Origin: Fulvivirga lutimaris
GTDB lineage: Bacteria > Bacteroidota > Bacteroidia > Cytophagales > Cyclobacteriaceae
DNA length: 37,964 nt
Assembly (NCBI RefSeq): GCF_009711525.1
Contig: NZ_SMLV01000413.1
Span: 1 to 37,964, forward strand
Direction: 5' to 3'
The stretch's first letter is position 1. Each line of letters opens with the position of its first letter. The notes beneath the pieces are model-generated. The model saw only the letters and a list, made by a program, of their open reading frames with translations, ran no database searches and was not told the DNA's origin. A program made the translations under genes and the position numbers. Shown here in pieces: positions 23,513 to 31,269 of the stretch.

Positions 23513-23527
23513 GAGATGTCTAACTTA
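23513..23527 (-). promoter_or_regulatory. Shared 15-bp promoter-like element, copy 2
   Basis: Minus-strand TAAGTTAGACATCTC, 21 bp before the ATG at 23491, differs at only one base from the element ahead of the amidohydrolase (16973-16987). TAAGTTAG is a near match to TAnnTTTG. Confidence 0.4.
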
Positions 23528-23543
23528 ATGGATATTCCATTAA
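23525..23543. promoter_or_regulatory. 19-bp palindrome, candidate operator
   Basis: TTAATGGA-TAT-TCCATTAA is a perfect 8-3-8 inverted repeat in the divergent gap between the sorbosone-dehydrogenase-like gene and the alpha/beta hydrolase. It overlaps the start of the 15-bp promoter-like element of the minus-strand gene. A second palindrome, GTAATA-T-TATTAC, lies at 23568-23580. Either could bind a dimeric regulator; none is encoded next to it. Confidence 0.4.
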
Positions 23544-23625
23544 AAATGAATCATTAATATCTGAACGGTAATATTATTACACACTAAAATTTCTACTTTT
23601 AATTACTCATAAAAGCCCTTTACAA

Positions 23626-24507
23626 ATGAAATTCATGCTTGCCCTGCTTTCTTTTATAATCATATCTGCCAACAATCTGCTGGCACAAGATTTTAAAACC
23701 CTCACCTATCTCGATAATGACGACTACAAACTCGAACTTGACCTCTTTTTACCCAAAGGCGAATTGAACGGAAAAGTACCACTTATGGTCTACGTACATG
23801 GGGGTGGTTTTGCAGGAGGAGAGAGAACCGAGAGCCATAAATTAGCAGCTTACTTAAACAAGAGAAATATAGCAGTGGCATCTATAAGCTACACCCTTTA
23901 TATGAAAGACAAAAGCTTTAGCTGCGATGGTATAACCAGCGAAAAAGTGAAAGCGATACAAATAGCTGGTAATCAGGTCTGGGCGGCAACTGCTTATCTG
24001 TTAGCCAATAAAGAGCAATATGGCTTTGATGAAAACAATGTGTTTCTTACCGGTAGCAGTGCAGGTGCTGAAACGGTGCTGCACGCAGCCTACTGGGATA
24101 GAAAAGTGATGCGTTTATTTGACCATAAGCTTTCTCCTGATTTTAAGTACAAAGGCATTATTTCAGCGGCTGGAGCTATTATGGATTTAAATCTTATCTC
24201 GAAAGAGAATAATATTCCAACAATGGTTTATCATGGAGATAAGGATAAACTTGTGCCTTATGCCAATGCTGCACATCACTACTGTGAGCCCAACGCCACT
24301 GGCTGGCTTATGCTATTTGGTTCACATTCCATTGCTGAGCAAATGAGAAAAATTGGAGGTTCCTACCACCTTACAACATTTACAGGTGGTGGCCATGAGC
24401 ATTATGCCACATACATTTACAATAACCATGAACCCATTTATAATTTTATAAATATGGTGCTGTCGGGGACAACATTTAATATACACAAAACAGAAAAGTC
24501 AAAGTGA
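23626..24507 (+). CDS. Exported alpha/beta hydrolase (esterase/lipase-like)
   Basis: A 293-residue serine hydrolase with an N-terminal signal (MKFMLALLSFIIISANNLLA, then QD). The oxyanion-hole motif HGGG is at 58-61 (VYVHGGGFAGGERTES), the nucleophile is S145 in GSSAG (143-147), a candidate acid is in YHGDKDKLVPYANA, and a candidate histidine is in GGGHEHYATY. The layout is close to the BD-FAE/hormone-sensitive-lipase-like carboxylesterases (PF20434), so the substrate may be an acyl or aryl ester. The stop codon overlaps the start of the pentapeptide-repeat gene (TGATG), so the two are translationally coupled. Confidence 0.9.
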   Translation: MKFMLALLSFIIISANNLLAQDFKTLTYLDNDDYKLELDLFLPKGELNGKVPLMVYVHGGGFAGGERTESHKLAAYLNKRNIAVASISYTLYMKDKSFSCDGITSEKVKAIQIAGNQVWAATAYLLANKEQYGFDENNVFLTGSSAGAETVLHAAYWDRKVMRLFDHKLSPDFKYKGIISAAGAIMDLNLISKENNIPTMVYHGDKDKLVPYANAAHHYCEPNATGWLMLFGSHSIAEQMRKIGGSYHLTTFTGGGHEHYATYIYNNHEPIYNFINMVLSGTTFNIHKTEKSK

Positions 24508-25079
24508 TGAGCGAAGTATATCAAAGCGAAGAGGTATTTGACAAGCTTGACCTTAGTACAAAGCCCCTTGAAAAAGGCACATATGAGGATTGCACATTCA
24601 AGTCCTGTAACCTGGAAAAAGCTGACCTCGCTCATATTAACTTTACGGAATGTGAGTTTATTGATTGTAACCTTAGCATGGCTAACATCTCAGATGCCAA
24701 ATTGCAAAACATCAGGTTCTCAGGTTGTAAAATGCTGGGCTTGAGGTTTGATCATTGCAATAAATTTGGTTTTGAGGTAAGCTTTGAAACTTGTATTCTA
24801 GATCACGCTTCTTTCTTTAATGTCCGTGCAACCAATACTGTGTTTAAAGAATCATCCTTAGTTGAAGTTGATTTTACAGATTGTGATTTGACAAATTCTT
24901 CATTCATAAATAGCAATGCGCTTAATGCAGTATTTGAGCGGACCAACCTGTCAAAGGCTGATCTGAGAGAAGCTGAAAACTTTAGAATTGATCCTGAGCT
25001 AAATCAACTTAAAAAAGCCCAATTTTCATCGCAGGGATTATCGGGTTTGCTAGGTAAATATGATCTTGTGATTAGTTAA
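24507..25079 (+). CDS. Pentapeptide repeat protein, Qnr-like
   Basis: A 190-residue protein made almost wholly of A(D/N)LXX-type five-residue repeats forming a right-handed beta-helix: TFKSCNLEKADLAHINFTEC, FIDCNLSMANISDAKLQNIR, VFKESSLVEVDFTDCDLTNS, NLSKADLREAENF. The C-terminal cap FRIDPELNQLKKAQFSSQGL followed by GLLGKYDLVIS is the Qnr/McbG-type ending. Qnr proteins protect gyrase from quinolones by DNA mimicry, but most chromosomal homologues have unknown roles. I choose ATG at 24507, overlapping the hydrolase stop by 1 bp, over GTG at 24504. The coupling to an esterase gene is unusual. Confidence 0.85.
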   Translation: MSEVYQSEEVFDKLDLSTKPLEKGTYEDCTFKSCNLEKADLAHINFTECEFIDCNLSMANISDAKLQNIRFSGCKMLGLRFDHCNKFGFEVSFETCILDHASFFNVRATNTVFKESSLVEVDFTDCDLTNSSFINSNALNAVFERTNLSKADLREAENFRIDPELNQLKKAQFSSQGLSGLLGKYDLVIS

Positions 25080-25217
25080 CATACCAGAAAGCACTAGATC
25101 TGGCACCCCGTTACAAAACCATAAAGACCGTTTGAGGAAAGAAGGTGTTTTATAATAAGGCATCTCTATATATTTAATGGACAGTGAATCAATCCTTATC
25201 TATTAAAAACCTAAACA

Positions 25218-26705
25218 ATGAAAAAACTATTATCTCTTAACTTTCTTTTGCTGCTAACACTGGCGGTGATAGCTCAAAAGAGGGAAATACCTGTCGATAC
25301 TATGGTTATTACCAACCATACCTCGACCATTAACGGACAGAAAATAACTTACTCTGCAACCACAGGCACACAGCCTGTTTGGGATGAAATGGGTGAGCCA
25401 AGTGCGGCCCTATTCTATACTTATTACAAAAGAACCGATGTTGGAAATTCTGCCAACAGACCATTACTAATCTCTTTTAATGGTGGTCCTGGCTCTGCTT
25501 CAGTTTGGATGCACGTAGCCTACACTGGGCCTAAAGTGTTGAACATCGATGATGAAGGATACCCTGTACAGCCTTATGGTGTTCATGATAATCCCTATTC
25601 TGTTCTGGATGTGGCCGATATTGTATTTGTTAACCCGGCCAATACAGGCTATTCAAGAACAATCCCTGCTACAGGAAAGGAAGTAGACAAAGAAAAATTC
25701 TTTGGTATCAATGCTGATATTAAATATTTGGCAGAATGGATCAACACATTCGTAACCCGACATGAAAGATGGACTTCTCCTAAATACATCATTGGTGAGA
25801 GCTATGGTGGCACAAGAGTATCAGGACTTGCTCTGGAGCTTCAGGAAAGACAATGGATGTACCTAAATGGAGTAATCATGGTTTCACCGGCTGATTATAA
25901 AGTATTTGATTCTGATGTACCAGTTTCTTCGGGACTAAATATGCCATACTACACAGCAGCAGCCTGGTATCATAAAATGCTACCAAGCGAGCTTCAAAGC
26001 AAAGACCTTTTAGACGTGCTGCCTGAAGCAGAAAAATTTGCCTTAGATGAACTGATGCCTGCACTATCACGCGGTGGATTTATCAGTGATGAAGAAAAAA
26101 CTCAGGTAGCAAAGAGAATGTCCTACTACACAGGCCTATCTGAAAAATCAATCCTTCAAAACAATCTTGATGTGCCAACCAGTTTTTTCTGGAAAGATCT
26201 ATTGAGAGACAAAACTGGTCAAACCATTGGTCGCCTTGACTCAAGATATTTAGGTATTGATAAAGTTGAAAGTGGCAGCAGACCAGACTATAGCGCAGAA
26301 TTGACAAGTTGGTTGCATTCATTTACACCAGCCATAAACTACTATGTTAGAGAACATTTGAAGTTTAAAACTGATATTAAGTACAATATGTTCGGCCCAG
26401 TGCACCCTTGGGATGATAGCAACAACAATGTGCGAGAAGGTTTGAGACAAGCCATGGCTGAGAATCCTTACTTAAATGTATTATTCCAGACAGGCTATTA
26501 TGATGGTGCTTGCACTTATTTCGCCTCAAAATATACCATGTGGCAAATTGACCCCAGTGGCAAAATGCAGGACCGTTTTAGTTTCAAAGGCTATAGAAGT
26601 GGACATATGATGTATTTGAGAAAAGAAGATCTTAAAAAGTCGAATGATGACTTAAGAGAATTTATAAAAAATACTGCCGCTAAAGGAAAAGCTGCTAAGT
26701 ATTAG
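25218..26705 (+). CDS. Exported S10 family serine carboxypeptidase
   Basis: A 495-residue exported peptidase with a signal peptide (MKKLLSLNFLLLLTLAVIAQ). S10 hallmarks are SFNGGPGSASVWMHV (85-99), VNPANTGYSR (138-147), and the nucleophile S195 in IIGESYGGTR. The catalytic aspartate is probably in QTGYYDGACTYF and the histidine in RSGHMMYLRKED near the C-terminus. The enzyme would remove C-terminal residues from peptides in the periplasm or outside the cell. The 138-bp gap upstream contains no other gene. A terminator hairpin follows the stop codon and overlaps the end of the convergent thioredoxin-like gene. Confidence 0.92.
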   Translation: MKKLLSLNFLLLLTLAVIAQKREIPVDTMVITNHTSTINGQKITYSATTGTQPVWDEMGEPSAALFYTYYKRTDVGNSANRPLLISFNGGPGSASVWMHVAYTGPKVLNIDDEGYPVQPYGVHDNPYSVLDVADIVFVNPANTGYSRTIPATGKEVDKEKFFGINADIKYLAEWINTFVTRHERWTSPKYIIGESYGGTRVSGLALELQERQWMYLNGVIMVSPADYKVFDSDVPVSSGLNMPYYTAAAWYHKMLPSELQSKDLLDVLPEAEKFALDELMPALSRGGFISDEEKTQVAKRMSYYTGLSEKSILQNNLDVPTSFFWKDLLRDKTGQTIGRLDSRYLGIDKVESGSRPDYSAELTSWLHSFTPAINYYVREHLKFKTDIKYNMFGPVHPWDDSNNNVREGLRQAMAENPYLNVLFQTGYYDGACTYFASKYTMWQIDPSGKMQDRFSFKGYRSGHMMYLRKEDLKKSNDDLREFIKNTAAKGKAAKY

Positions 26706-26718
26706 GAAAGTACATTCT

Positions 26719-26753
26719 AAAAAAAGTCCTGTCATTCAGGCGGGGCTTTTTTT
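26719..26753 (+). terminator. Intrinsic terminator after the S10 peptidase
   Basis: AAAAAAGTCCTG-TCATT-CAGG, then GGGC and a seven-T run (26747-26753). The CCTG/CAGG stem is extended by GTCC/GGGC-type pairs (with a G-U) and the A/T tracts. The A-tract gives a T-run on the minus strand, so it may also serve the convergent gene. Confidence 0.75.
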
Positions 26754-27309
26754 AATCCCTCCATTTAATATTACAGCCCTGACTTGGGATTTGGTCTTCA
26801 GTAATTGGGTTGCCTTTTAAATAATCATCTAAAGCTCCTCTTAAGTCCTTACCAGTCAATGGTTTCTCATTTCCTGGGCGACTGTCATCTAGCTGCCCAC
26901 GGTAAATCAGTTTCATACCACTATCAAAAATGTAAAAATCTGGTGTACAGGCGGCATCATAAGCTTTGGCTACTATTTGGGTCTCATCATATAAATAAGG
27001 AAATGGATAACCCCACTTTTTAGCTTCTTCTCGCATTAACTCTGGTGAATCTTCTGGGTAGTTTTCTACATCATTAGATGATATGGCAATAAACTTCACT
27101 CCCTCAGGAATATAATCCTCAGCCATTTTAACCAACTCTGTTTGTACATGTTTAACATATGGACAGTGGTTACAAATAAACATCATTACGGTAGCCTTAT
27201 CTGACTTTAGATCATCCAAAGAATAAGTACGCTCTGAAACAACATCTAATAATTGAAATGGTGGAGCCACGGTACCCAAGGGCATCATGGTTGAAGAAGT
27301 CAATGCCAT
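26752..27309 (-). CDS. Thioredoxin-fold redoxin, PRX-like CxxC protein
   Basis: A 185-residue cytosolic-looking redoxin without a signal peptide. The active site is C46-N-H-C49 in MMFICNHCPYVKHVQ, the usual motif of the Prx-like-1 thioredoxin family (AhpC/TSA/ResA-related). Family strands include GTVAPPFQLLDVV, FIAISSNDVENYPEDSPE, YPFPYLYDETQIVAKAYDAA and CTPDFYIFD, with cis-Pro after Thr. It probably reduces disulfides or peroxides. It is convergent with the S10 peptidase and shares its terminator. The divergent neighbour is a phosphoesterase. Confidence 0.92.
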   Translation of the reverse strand: MALTSSTMMPLGTVAPPFQLLDVVSERTYSLDDLKSDKATVMMFICNHCPYVKHVQTELVKMAEDYIPEGVKFIAISSNDVENYPEDSPELMREEAKKWGYPFPYLYDETQIVAKAYDAACTPDFYIFDSGMKLIYRGQLDDSRPGNEKPLTGKDLRGALDDYLKGNPITEDQIPSQGCNIKWRD

Positions 27310-27375
27310 AGCTTTATTTTTAAATGATAAATTTACAAAATCATTAAGGAGCAGAAAAAATAATCTAAATCATAA

Positions 27376-27870
27376 ATGAAGATAGGTCTTATATCAGACA
27401 CTCATGGACATCTGGATGCTAAAGTATTTGAGTATTTTAAGGAATGTGATGAAATATGGCATGCAGGAGATATTGGCACTCTGGATGTACTTGAGAAGCT
27501 AGAGAAGTTTAAACCAACAAGAGCTGTATTTGGTAATATCGATGGTCATATTCTTAGAGCTGCAACTGTTGAAGACCTTTGGTTCCAATGTGAAGGGCTC
27601 ACTGTCTGGATAACTCATATTGGTGGCTATCCACCAAAGTACAATAAGAGAACCAAGGAAGTATTAAAAGATAAGGTACCTGACCTGTTTATTTGTGGCC
27701 ACAGTCATATCCTTAAAATCATGAGAGATAGTAAAAATGGATTACTGCATATTAACCCCGGAGCAGCAGGTATTCAGGGCTTTCATAAAACAAAAACACT
27801 AGTAAGATTCGATGTCGAAGGTAAGAGCATCAAGAACCTACAGGTAATAGAACTTGGAGGAAGGGCATAA
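27376..27870 (+). CDS. YfcE-type metallophosphoesterase
   Basis: A 164-residue calcineurin-like phosphoesterase of the YfcE/MJ0936 class. The metal-binding set is full: D8 and H10 in LISDTHGH, D37 in WHAGDIG, N59 in VFGNIDGH, H82 in ITHIGGYPP, and the H-x-H of FICGHSHI at about 110-116. These small enzymes hydrolyse phosphodiesters or phosphomonoesters and the physiological substrate is usually unknown. ATG at 27376 lies 66 bp from the divergent redoxin start. A hairpin follows its stop. Confidence 0.92.
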   Translation: MKIGLISDTHGHLDAKVFEYFKECDEIWHAGDIGTLDVLEKLEKFKPTRAVFGNIDGHILRAATVEDLWFQCEGLTVWITHIGGYPPKYNKRTKEVLKDKVPDLFICGHSHILKIMRDSKNGLLHINPGAAGIQGFHKTKTLVRFDVEGKSIKNLQVIELGGRA

Positions 27871-27902
27871 AAAATCCTGCCTCGATAAAATCGAAGCAGG
27901 AC
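27871..27902. terminator. Terminator hairpin between convergent genes
   Basis: TCCTGCCTCGAT (27875-27886) pairs with ATCGAAGCAGGA (27890-27901) with one mismatch and a 3-nt loop. The T-run lies on the minus strand (complement of AAAA at 27871-27874), so it mainly fits the minus-strand Lys/Ala-rich gene, but it also closes the phosphoesterase gene. Confidence 0.7.
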
Positions 27903-27923
27903 TTATATATCATTAAAGGATAA

Positions 27924-28268
27924 TTATTTATCCTCAGCTTTCTTCTTAGGTGCAGCCTTTTTCTTTTCAGCTTTAGGTGCAGCTTCTTTTTTCTCTGCTT
28001 TAGGTGCAGCAGCTTTCTTTTCTGCCTTAGGTGCAGCTTCCTTTTTCTCTGCTTTAGGAGCAGCCTCTTTCTTTTCTGCTTTAGGCGCAGCTTCCTCTTT
28101 CTTTGGAGTAGCTTTTTTAGCACCTCCCTTGGCAAATTCTTCTTTGATAGCCTCTACATCAACACTTTTTATAACAGGTCTTGAGTTCAATCTCTGAATT
28201 TCTGCTAGTCTTGTCTTAGACCTTACTTTATTTCTTTTAGCTTTTCTCTTTAATCTGGTAACTGCCAT
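27924..28268 (-). CDS. Lys/Ala-rich basic protein with nine-residue repeats
   Basis: A 114-residue, highly basic protein. The N-terminal part (MAVTRLKRKAKRNKVRSKTR, then LAEIQRLNSRPVIKSVDVEA) looks like a compact conserved module; the second half is low complexity, five tandem copies of AAPKAEKK(E/A/K) and a lysine-rich end. I set the start at the ATG at 28268, not at an upstream ATG at 28352, because a perfect -7 motif (28298-28305) falls inside the longer frame and the extension (MSIISIIIFLNINKC...) is AT-rich and not protein-like. The composition resembles histone H1-like or nucleic-acid-binding proteins, and its role is unknown. Confidence 0.8.
   Translation of the reverse strand: MAVTRLKRKAKRNKVRSKTRLAEIQRLNSRPVIKSVDVEAIKEEFAKGGAKKATPKKEEAAPKAEKKEAAPKAEKKEAAPKAEKKAAAPKAEKKEAAPKAEKKKAAPKKKAEDK
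27957..28091. repeat. Five tandem 27-bp repeats in the Lys/Ala-rich gene
   Basis: Five in-frame 27-bp units each encode AAPKAEKK plus a variable ninth residue (E, E, A, E, K). The units differ at synonymous third positions, so they are not recent perfect copies. A sixth degenerate unit (AAPKKKAED) follows at 27930-27956. Copy number may vary between strains. Confidence 0.85.
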
Positions 28269-28297
28269 TTCAGTATATTTTTTGTCAAAACAGGCTG

Positions 28298-28305
28298 CAA
28301 AGCTA
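28298..28305 (-). promoter_or_regulatory. Candidate -7 element for the Lys/Ala-rich gene
   Basis: TAGCTTTG on the minus strand is an exact TAnnTTTG match, 29 bp before the ATG at 28268. It supports the shorter start. Confidence 0.5.
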
Positions 28306-28391
28306 ATACATTTATTGATATTAAGAAATATTATAATCGAAATTATAGACATATATTCTTGATGTCAAAAGAACGTTTATCCCCTTTTTTG

Positions 28392-28399
28392 TAGATTTG
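28392..28399 (+). promoter_or_regulatory. Candidate -7 element for hisS, predicting a leaderless mRNA
   Basis: TAGATTTG matches TAnnTTTG exactly and only CCGCC separates it from the ATG at 28405. The expected start site falls on the start codon. Confidence 0.5.
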
Positions 28400-28404
28400 C
28401 CGCC

Positions 28405-29775
28405 ATGAGTCAAAAACCGAGCTTACCAAAAGGAATGCGTGATTTTGGTCCGTTACAAATGGCCCGCAGAAATTATATCCTGGATACAATTAAAAAGGTA
28501 TTCCAAAAATTTGGTTTCATGCCATTAGAAACACCTGCCATGGAGAACCTGTCAACACTTACAGGAAAGTATGGTGATGAGGGAGATCAGTTGCTTTTTA
28601 AGGTTTTAAATAGCGGAGATTTTCTCTCAAAAAGCTCAGTAACCGATTTTGAGAGTGGGTCAAAAAGCATGCTCAGCAAAGTTTCTGAAAAAGGCCTCAA
28701 ATACGATCTTACGGTTCCTTTTGCCAGGTATGTAGTCATGAACCAGAATGATATTACTTTTCCGTTCAAGAGATATCAAATACAGCCGGTATGGCGTGCC
28801 GATAGACCACAAAGAGGTAGGTATAGAGAGTTTTATCAATGCGATGCCGATGTTGTAGGCACTGATTCATTAATATGTGAGGCGGAAATAGTGTTAATGA
28901 TTACTGAGGTATTTGAGCAACTCAAATTCACAGATTATTCAATAAAAATTAACCATCGAGCTATACTTACCGGCATGGCTGAAGCCATAGGGGCAGAAGA
29001 CAAAGCCTCTGATCTATTTGTGGCCATTGACAAATTGGATAAAATAGGTCTTGAAAAGGTTTGCGAAGAATTATTACAGCGTGGCCTCGATCAAAGTTCT
29101 GTAGATGCACTAAAGCCATTGCTTTCCATTGAAGGTAGCTTTGAGCAAAAGATTGAGCAATTAACGCAGCACTTGAATAATAGTGAATCTGGCAAAAAGG
29201 GTATCGAAGAACTTCAGCAAATTAATGCTCATCTGGACAGTTTTGGATTTACAGATAAAAACATTGAATTAGACACAACTTTGGCCAGAGGACTCTCCTA
29301 CTATACGGGTGCGATTTTCGAAGTAAAGGTCAATAATGTATCTATTGGAAGCGTGAGTGGTGGAGGCAGGTATGATAACCTCACGGGTGTTTTCGGGCTT
29401 TCTGGAACATCTGGAGTTGGTTTCTCATTCGGGATTGATCGTATTTATGATTGCCTTGAAGAGTTAAACCTTTTCGAAGAAGTAATGCTAAACTTCACAG
29501 AAGTTCTGATTACACATTTCGATGAACAAACACAGCGCTATGGTTTATCAATACTTAAGGCACTAAGAGATGCAGGTATTAAAAGTGAAATCTACCCAGA
29601 TCAGGCTAAGCTAAAAAAACAGTTCGGCTATGCTGACAAAAAGGGTATTCCGTATACTATCACCATAGGTTCTGAGGAAATGAATTCAGGACTATTAAGT
29701 TTAAAAAATATGGCTGATGGTCAGCAAGAAAAGTTGAGTATTCAACAAATCATCACGAAAATCACAGGTCAGTAA
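28405..29775 (+). CDS. hisS: Histidyl-tRNA synthetase
   Basis: A class II aminoacyl-tRNA synthetase of 456 residues that charges tRNA-His. Motif 1 region is PKGMRDFGPLQMARRNYI; motif 2 is KRYQIQPVWRADRPQRGRYR then EFYQCDADVVG; the histidine-specific region LARGLSYYTGAIFEV is followed by GGGRYDNLTGVFG and motif 3 GVGFSFGIDRIYD. The C-terminal anticodon-binding domain (VLITHFDEQTQRYGLSILKA) is intact. Its stop codon overlaps the hutH start by 1 bp (TAATG). It is followed only by a histidine-handling enzyme and may share an mRNA with it. Confidence 0.97.
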   Translation: MSQKPSLPKGMRDFGPLQMARRNYILDTIKKVFQKFGFMPLETPAMENLSTLTGKYGDEGDQLLFKVLNSGDFLSKSSVTDFESGSKSMLSKVSEKGLKYDLTVPFARYVVMNQNDITFPFKRYQIQPVWRADRPQRGRYREFYQCDADVVGTDSLICEAEIVLMITEVFEQLKFTDYSIKINHRAILTGMAEAIGAEDKASDLFVAIDKLDKIGLEKVCEELLQRGLDQSSVDALKPLLSIEGSFEQKIEQLTQHLNNSESGKKGIEELQQINAHLDSFGFTDKNIELDTTLARGLSYYTGAIFEVKVNNVSIGSVSGGGRYDNLTGVFGLSGTSGVGFSFGIDRIYDCLEELNLFEEVMLNFTEVLITHFDEQTQRYGLSILKALRDAGIKSEIYPDQAKLKKQFGYADKKGIPYTITIGSEEMNSGLLSLKNMADGQQEKLSIQQIITKITGQ

Positions 29776-31262
29776 TGGAGGTAAAAGTGCATGAAATATC
29801 AGCAGCAGAACTAACCTTAGAAGAGGCATTTGAAATAGCAGCAGGTCAATACAAATTGAAATTATCTGCAGATGCTGAAGCAAGGATGCAGAAGTGCAGA
29901 GCCTATTTAGATCAAAAAATTGAAACTTCTTCAGAGCCTGTTTATGGTGTAAATACTGGTTTCGGAAGCTTATACAATAAAAATATTTCAAAAGCTGACC
30001 TTACTAAGCTCCAGGAAAACCTCGTGATGTCACATGCCTGTGGTACTGGCAATGAAGTGCCCGAAGAAGTGGTGAGGTTAATGCTGATTCTTAAAATACA
30101 ATCATTAGCCTATGGCTATTCAGGTGTTCAGCTTGATACTGTCAATAGATTAGTTGATTTCTTCAATGAAGGAATCTATCCCATAGTTTATGAAATGGGG
30201 TCGCTGGGTGCTTCAGGTGATCTTGCTCCACTGGCACATCTTTGTCTTCCTTTAATTGGGCATGGTGAAGTAAGCTATAAAGGTAAACGGTACTCAGGAA
30301 GTGAGCTCAACGCACTTATGGGTTGGGATTCGATAAAGTTCAGGGCCAAAGAAGGACTTGCTTTACTCAATGGCACACAACTAATGAGTGCTTATGGATT
30401 GTATGCCTCAATTCATGCTTCTAAATTATTCAATTGGGCCAACAAGATTGGTGCATTATCAATAGATGCTTTTGATGGCCGAATCGAGCCTTTCAAAGCA
30501 AAAGTTCATGAAATTCGCCCACATAAAGGACAGCTACATGTTGCTAATGAGATCAGTAGCATTCTCGAGAGCAGTGAGATTATAAAGCAGCCTAAAAAGC
30601 ATGTTCAGGATCCATATTCTTTCAGGTGCATCCCACAAGTACATGGTGCAAGTTTTGAAGCCATTAACTATGTGCAGCAAGTCTTTAAGGTGGAAATTAA
30701 TGGCGTTACTGATAATCCTAATGTATTTCCTGATGATGATGAAATCATTTCTGCAGGCAACTTCCACGGGCAGCCATTAGCATTATCGCTTGACTTTTTA
30801 ACCCTTGCCTTAGCTGAACTTGGAAATATCTCAGAAAGACGAACATATCAATTAATTTCAGGTAGTCGCGAATTACCAAATTACCTTGTAGCCAATCCGG
30901 GTATAAACTCTGGCTTGATGATACCTCAGTATACTGCTGCCTCGCTAGTGAGCCAGAATAAACAATATTGTACGCCTGCGTCATCCGATTCCATTGTATC
31001 ATCTAATGGACAGGAGGATCATGTAAGCATGGGTGCTAATGCAGCAATAAAAAGTTATAAGGTTATTCAAAATCTGTACGCTATCTTAGGCATTGAGTTA
31101 ATAACTGCTTCTCAGGCCATTAGCTTTAGAAGGCCATTAAAAACTTCAACTATACTTGAGGATTTGATAAGCAATTTTAGGGAAGTAGTGCCGTTTATTG
31201 AGGAAGATCGTGTTCTATATAAAGACATAGATGCAGCTATAGATTTTTTAAAAGCCAATTAA
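29775..31262 (+). CDS. hutH: Histidine ammonia-lyase (aromatic amino acid lyase family)
   Basis: A 495-residue MIO-dependent lyase that would remove ammonia from histidine to give urocanate. The autocatalytic MIO triad is A146-S147-G148 in GSLGASGDLAPLAHL. The active-site tyrosine sits in VYGVNTGFG (57-64), and S86-H87 in VMSHACGTG. QDPYSFRCIPQVHGA and NGQEDHVSMG follow; the glutamate in QEDHVSM is typical of histidine, rather than tyrosine or phenylalanine, lyases. The sequence departs from canonical HutH in some places (SHACGTG instead of SHAAGVG), and other hut genes are absent, so a related aromatic lyase is the alternative. Coupling to hisS is 1 bp. Confidence 0.88.
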   Translation: MEVKVHEISAAELTLEEAFEIAAGQYKLKLSADAEARMQKCRAYLDQKIETSSEPVYGVNTGFGSLYNKNISKADLTKLQENLVMSHACGTGNEVPEEVVRLMLILKIQSLAYGYSGVQLDTVNRLVDFFNEGIYPIVYEMGSLGASGDLAPLAHLCLPLIGHGEVSYKGKRYSGSELNALMGWDSIKFRAKEGLALLNGTQLMSAYGLYASIHASKLFNWANKIGALSIDAFDGRIEPFKAKVHEIRPHKGQLHVANEISSILESSEIIKQPKKHVQDPYSFRCIPQVHGASFEAINYVQQVFKVEINGVTDNPNVFPDDDEIISAGNFHGQPLALSLDFLTLALAELGNISERRTYQLISGSRELPNYLVANPGINSGLMIPQYTAASLVSQNKQYCTPASSDSIVSSNGQEDHVSMGANAAIKSYKVIQNLYAILGIELITASQAISFRRPLKTSTILEDLISNFREVVPFIEEDRVLYKDIDAAIDFLKAN

Positions 31263-31269
31263 ACCACAT

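Noticed and set aside
24504-24506. GTG as start of the pentapeptide protein.
   Set aside because: The ATG directly after it (24507) is the stronger start and still overlaps the upstream stop; the difference is one residue.
27957-28091. Regular 27-bp repeats that might suggest a CRISPR array.
   Set aside because: There are no unique spacers; the repeats are contiguous, in frame and encode AAPKAEKK units.
27830-28135. A 101-residue minus-strand frame rich in Lys, Arg and Leu.
   Set aside because: It is the out-of-phase shadow of the 27-bp repeats of the Lys/Ala-rich gene.
28269-28352. An upstream ATG at 28352 would extend the Lys/Ala-rich protein to 142 residues.
   Set aside because: The added residues are AT-rich and not protein-like, and a perfect TAnnTTTG motif at 28298-28305 lies within the extension, so the start at 28268 is preferred.
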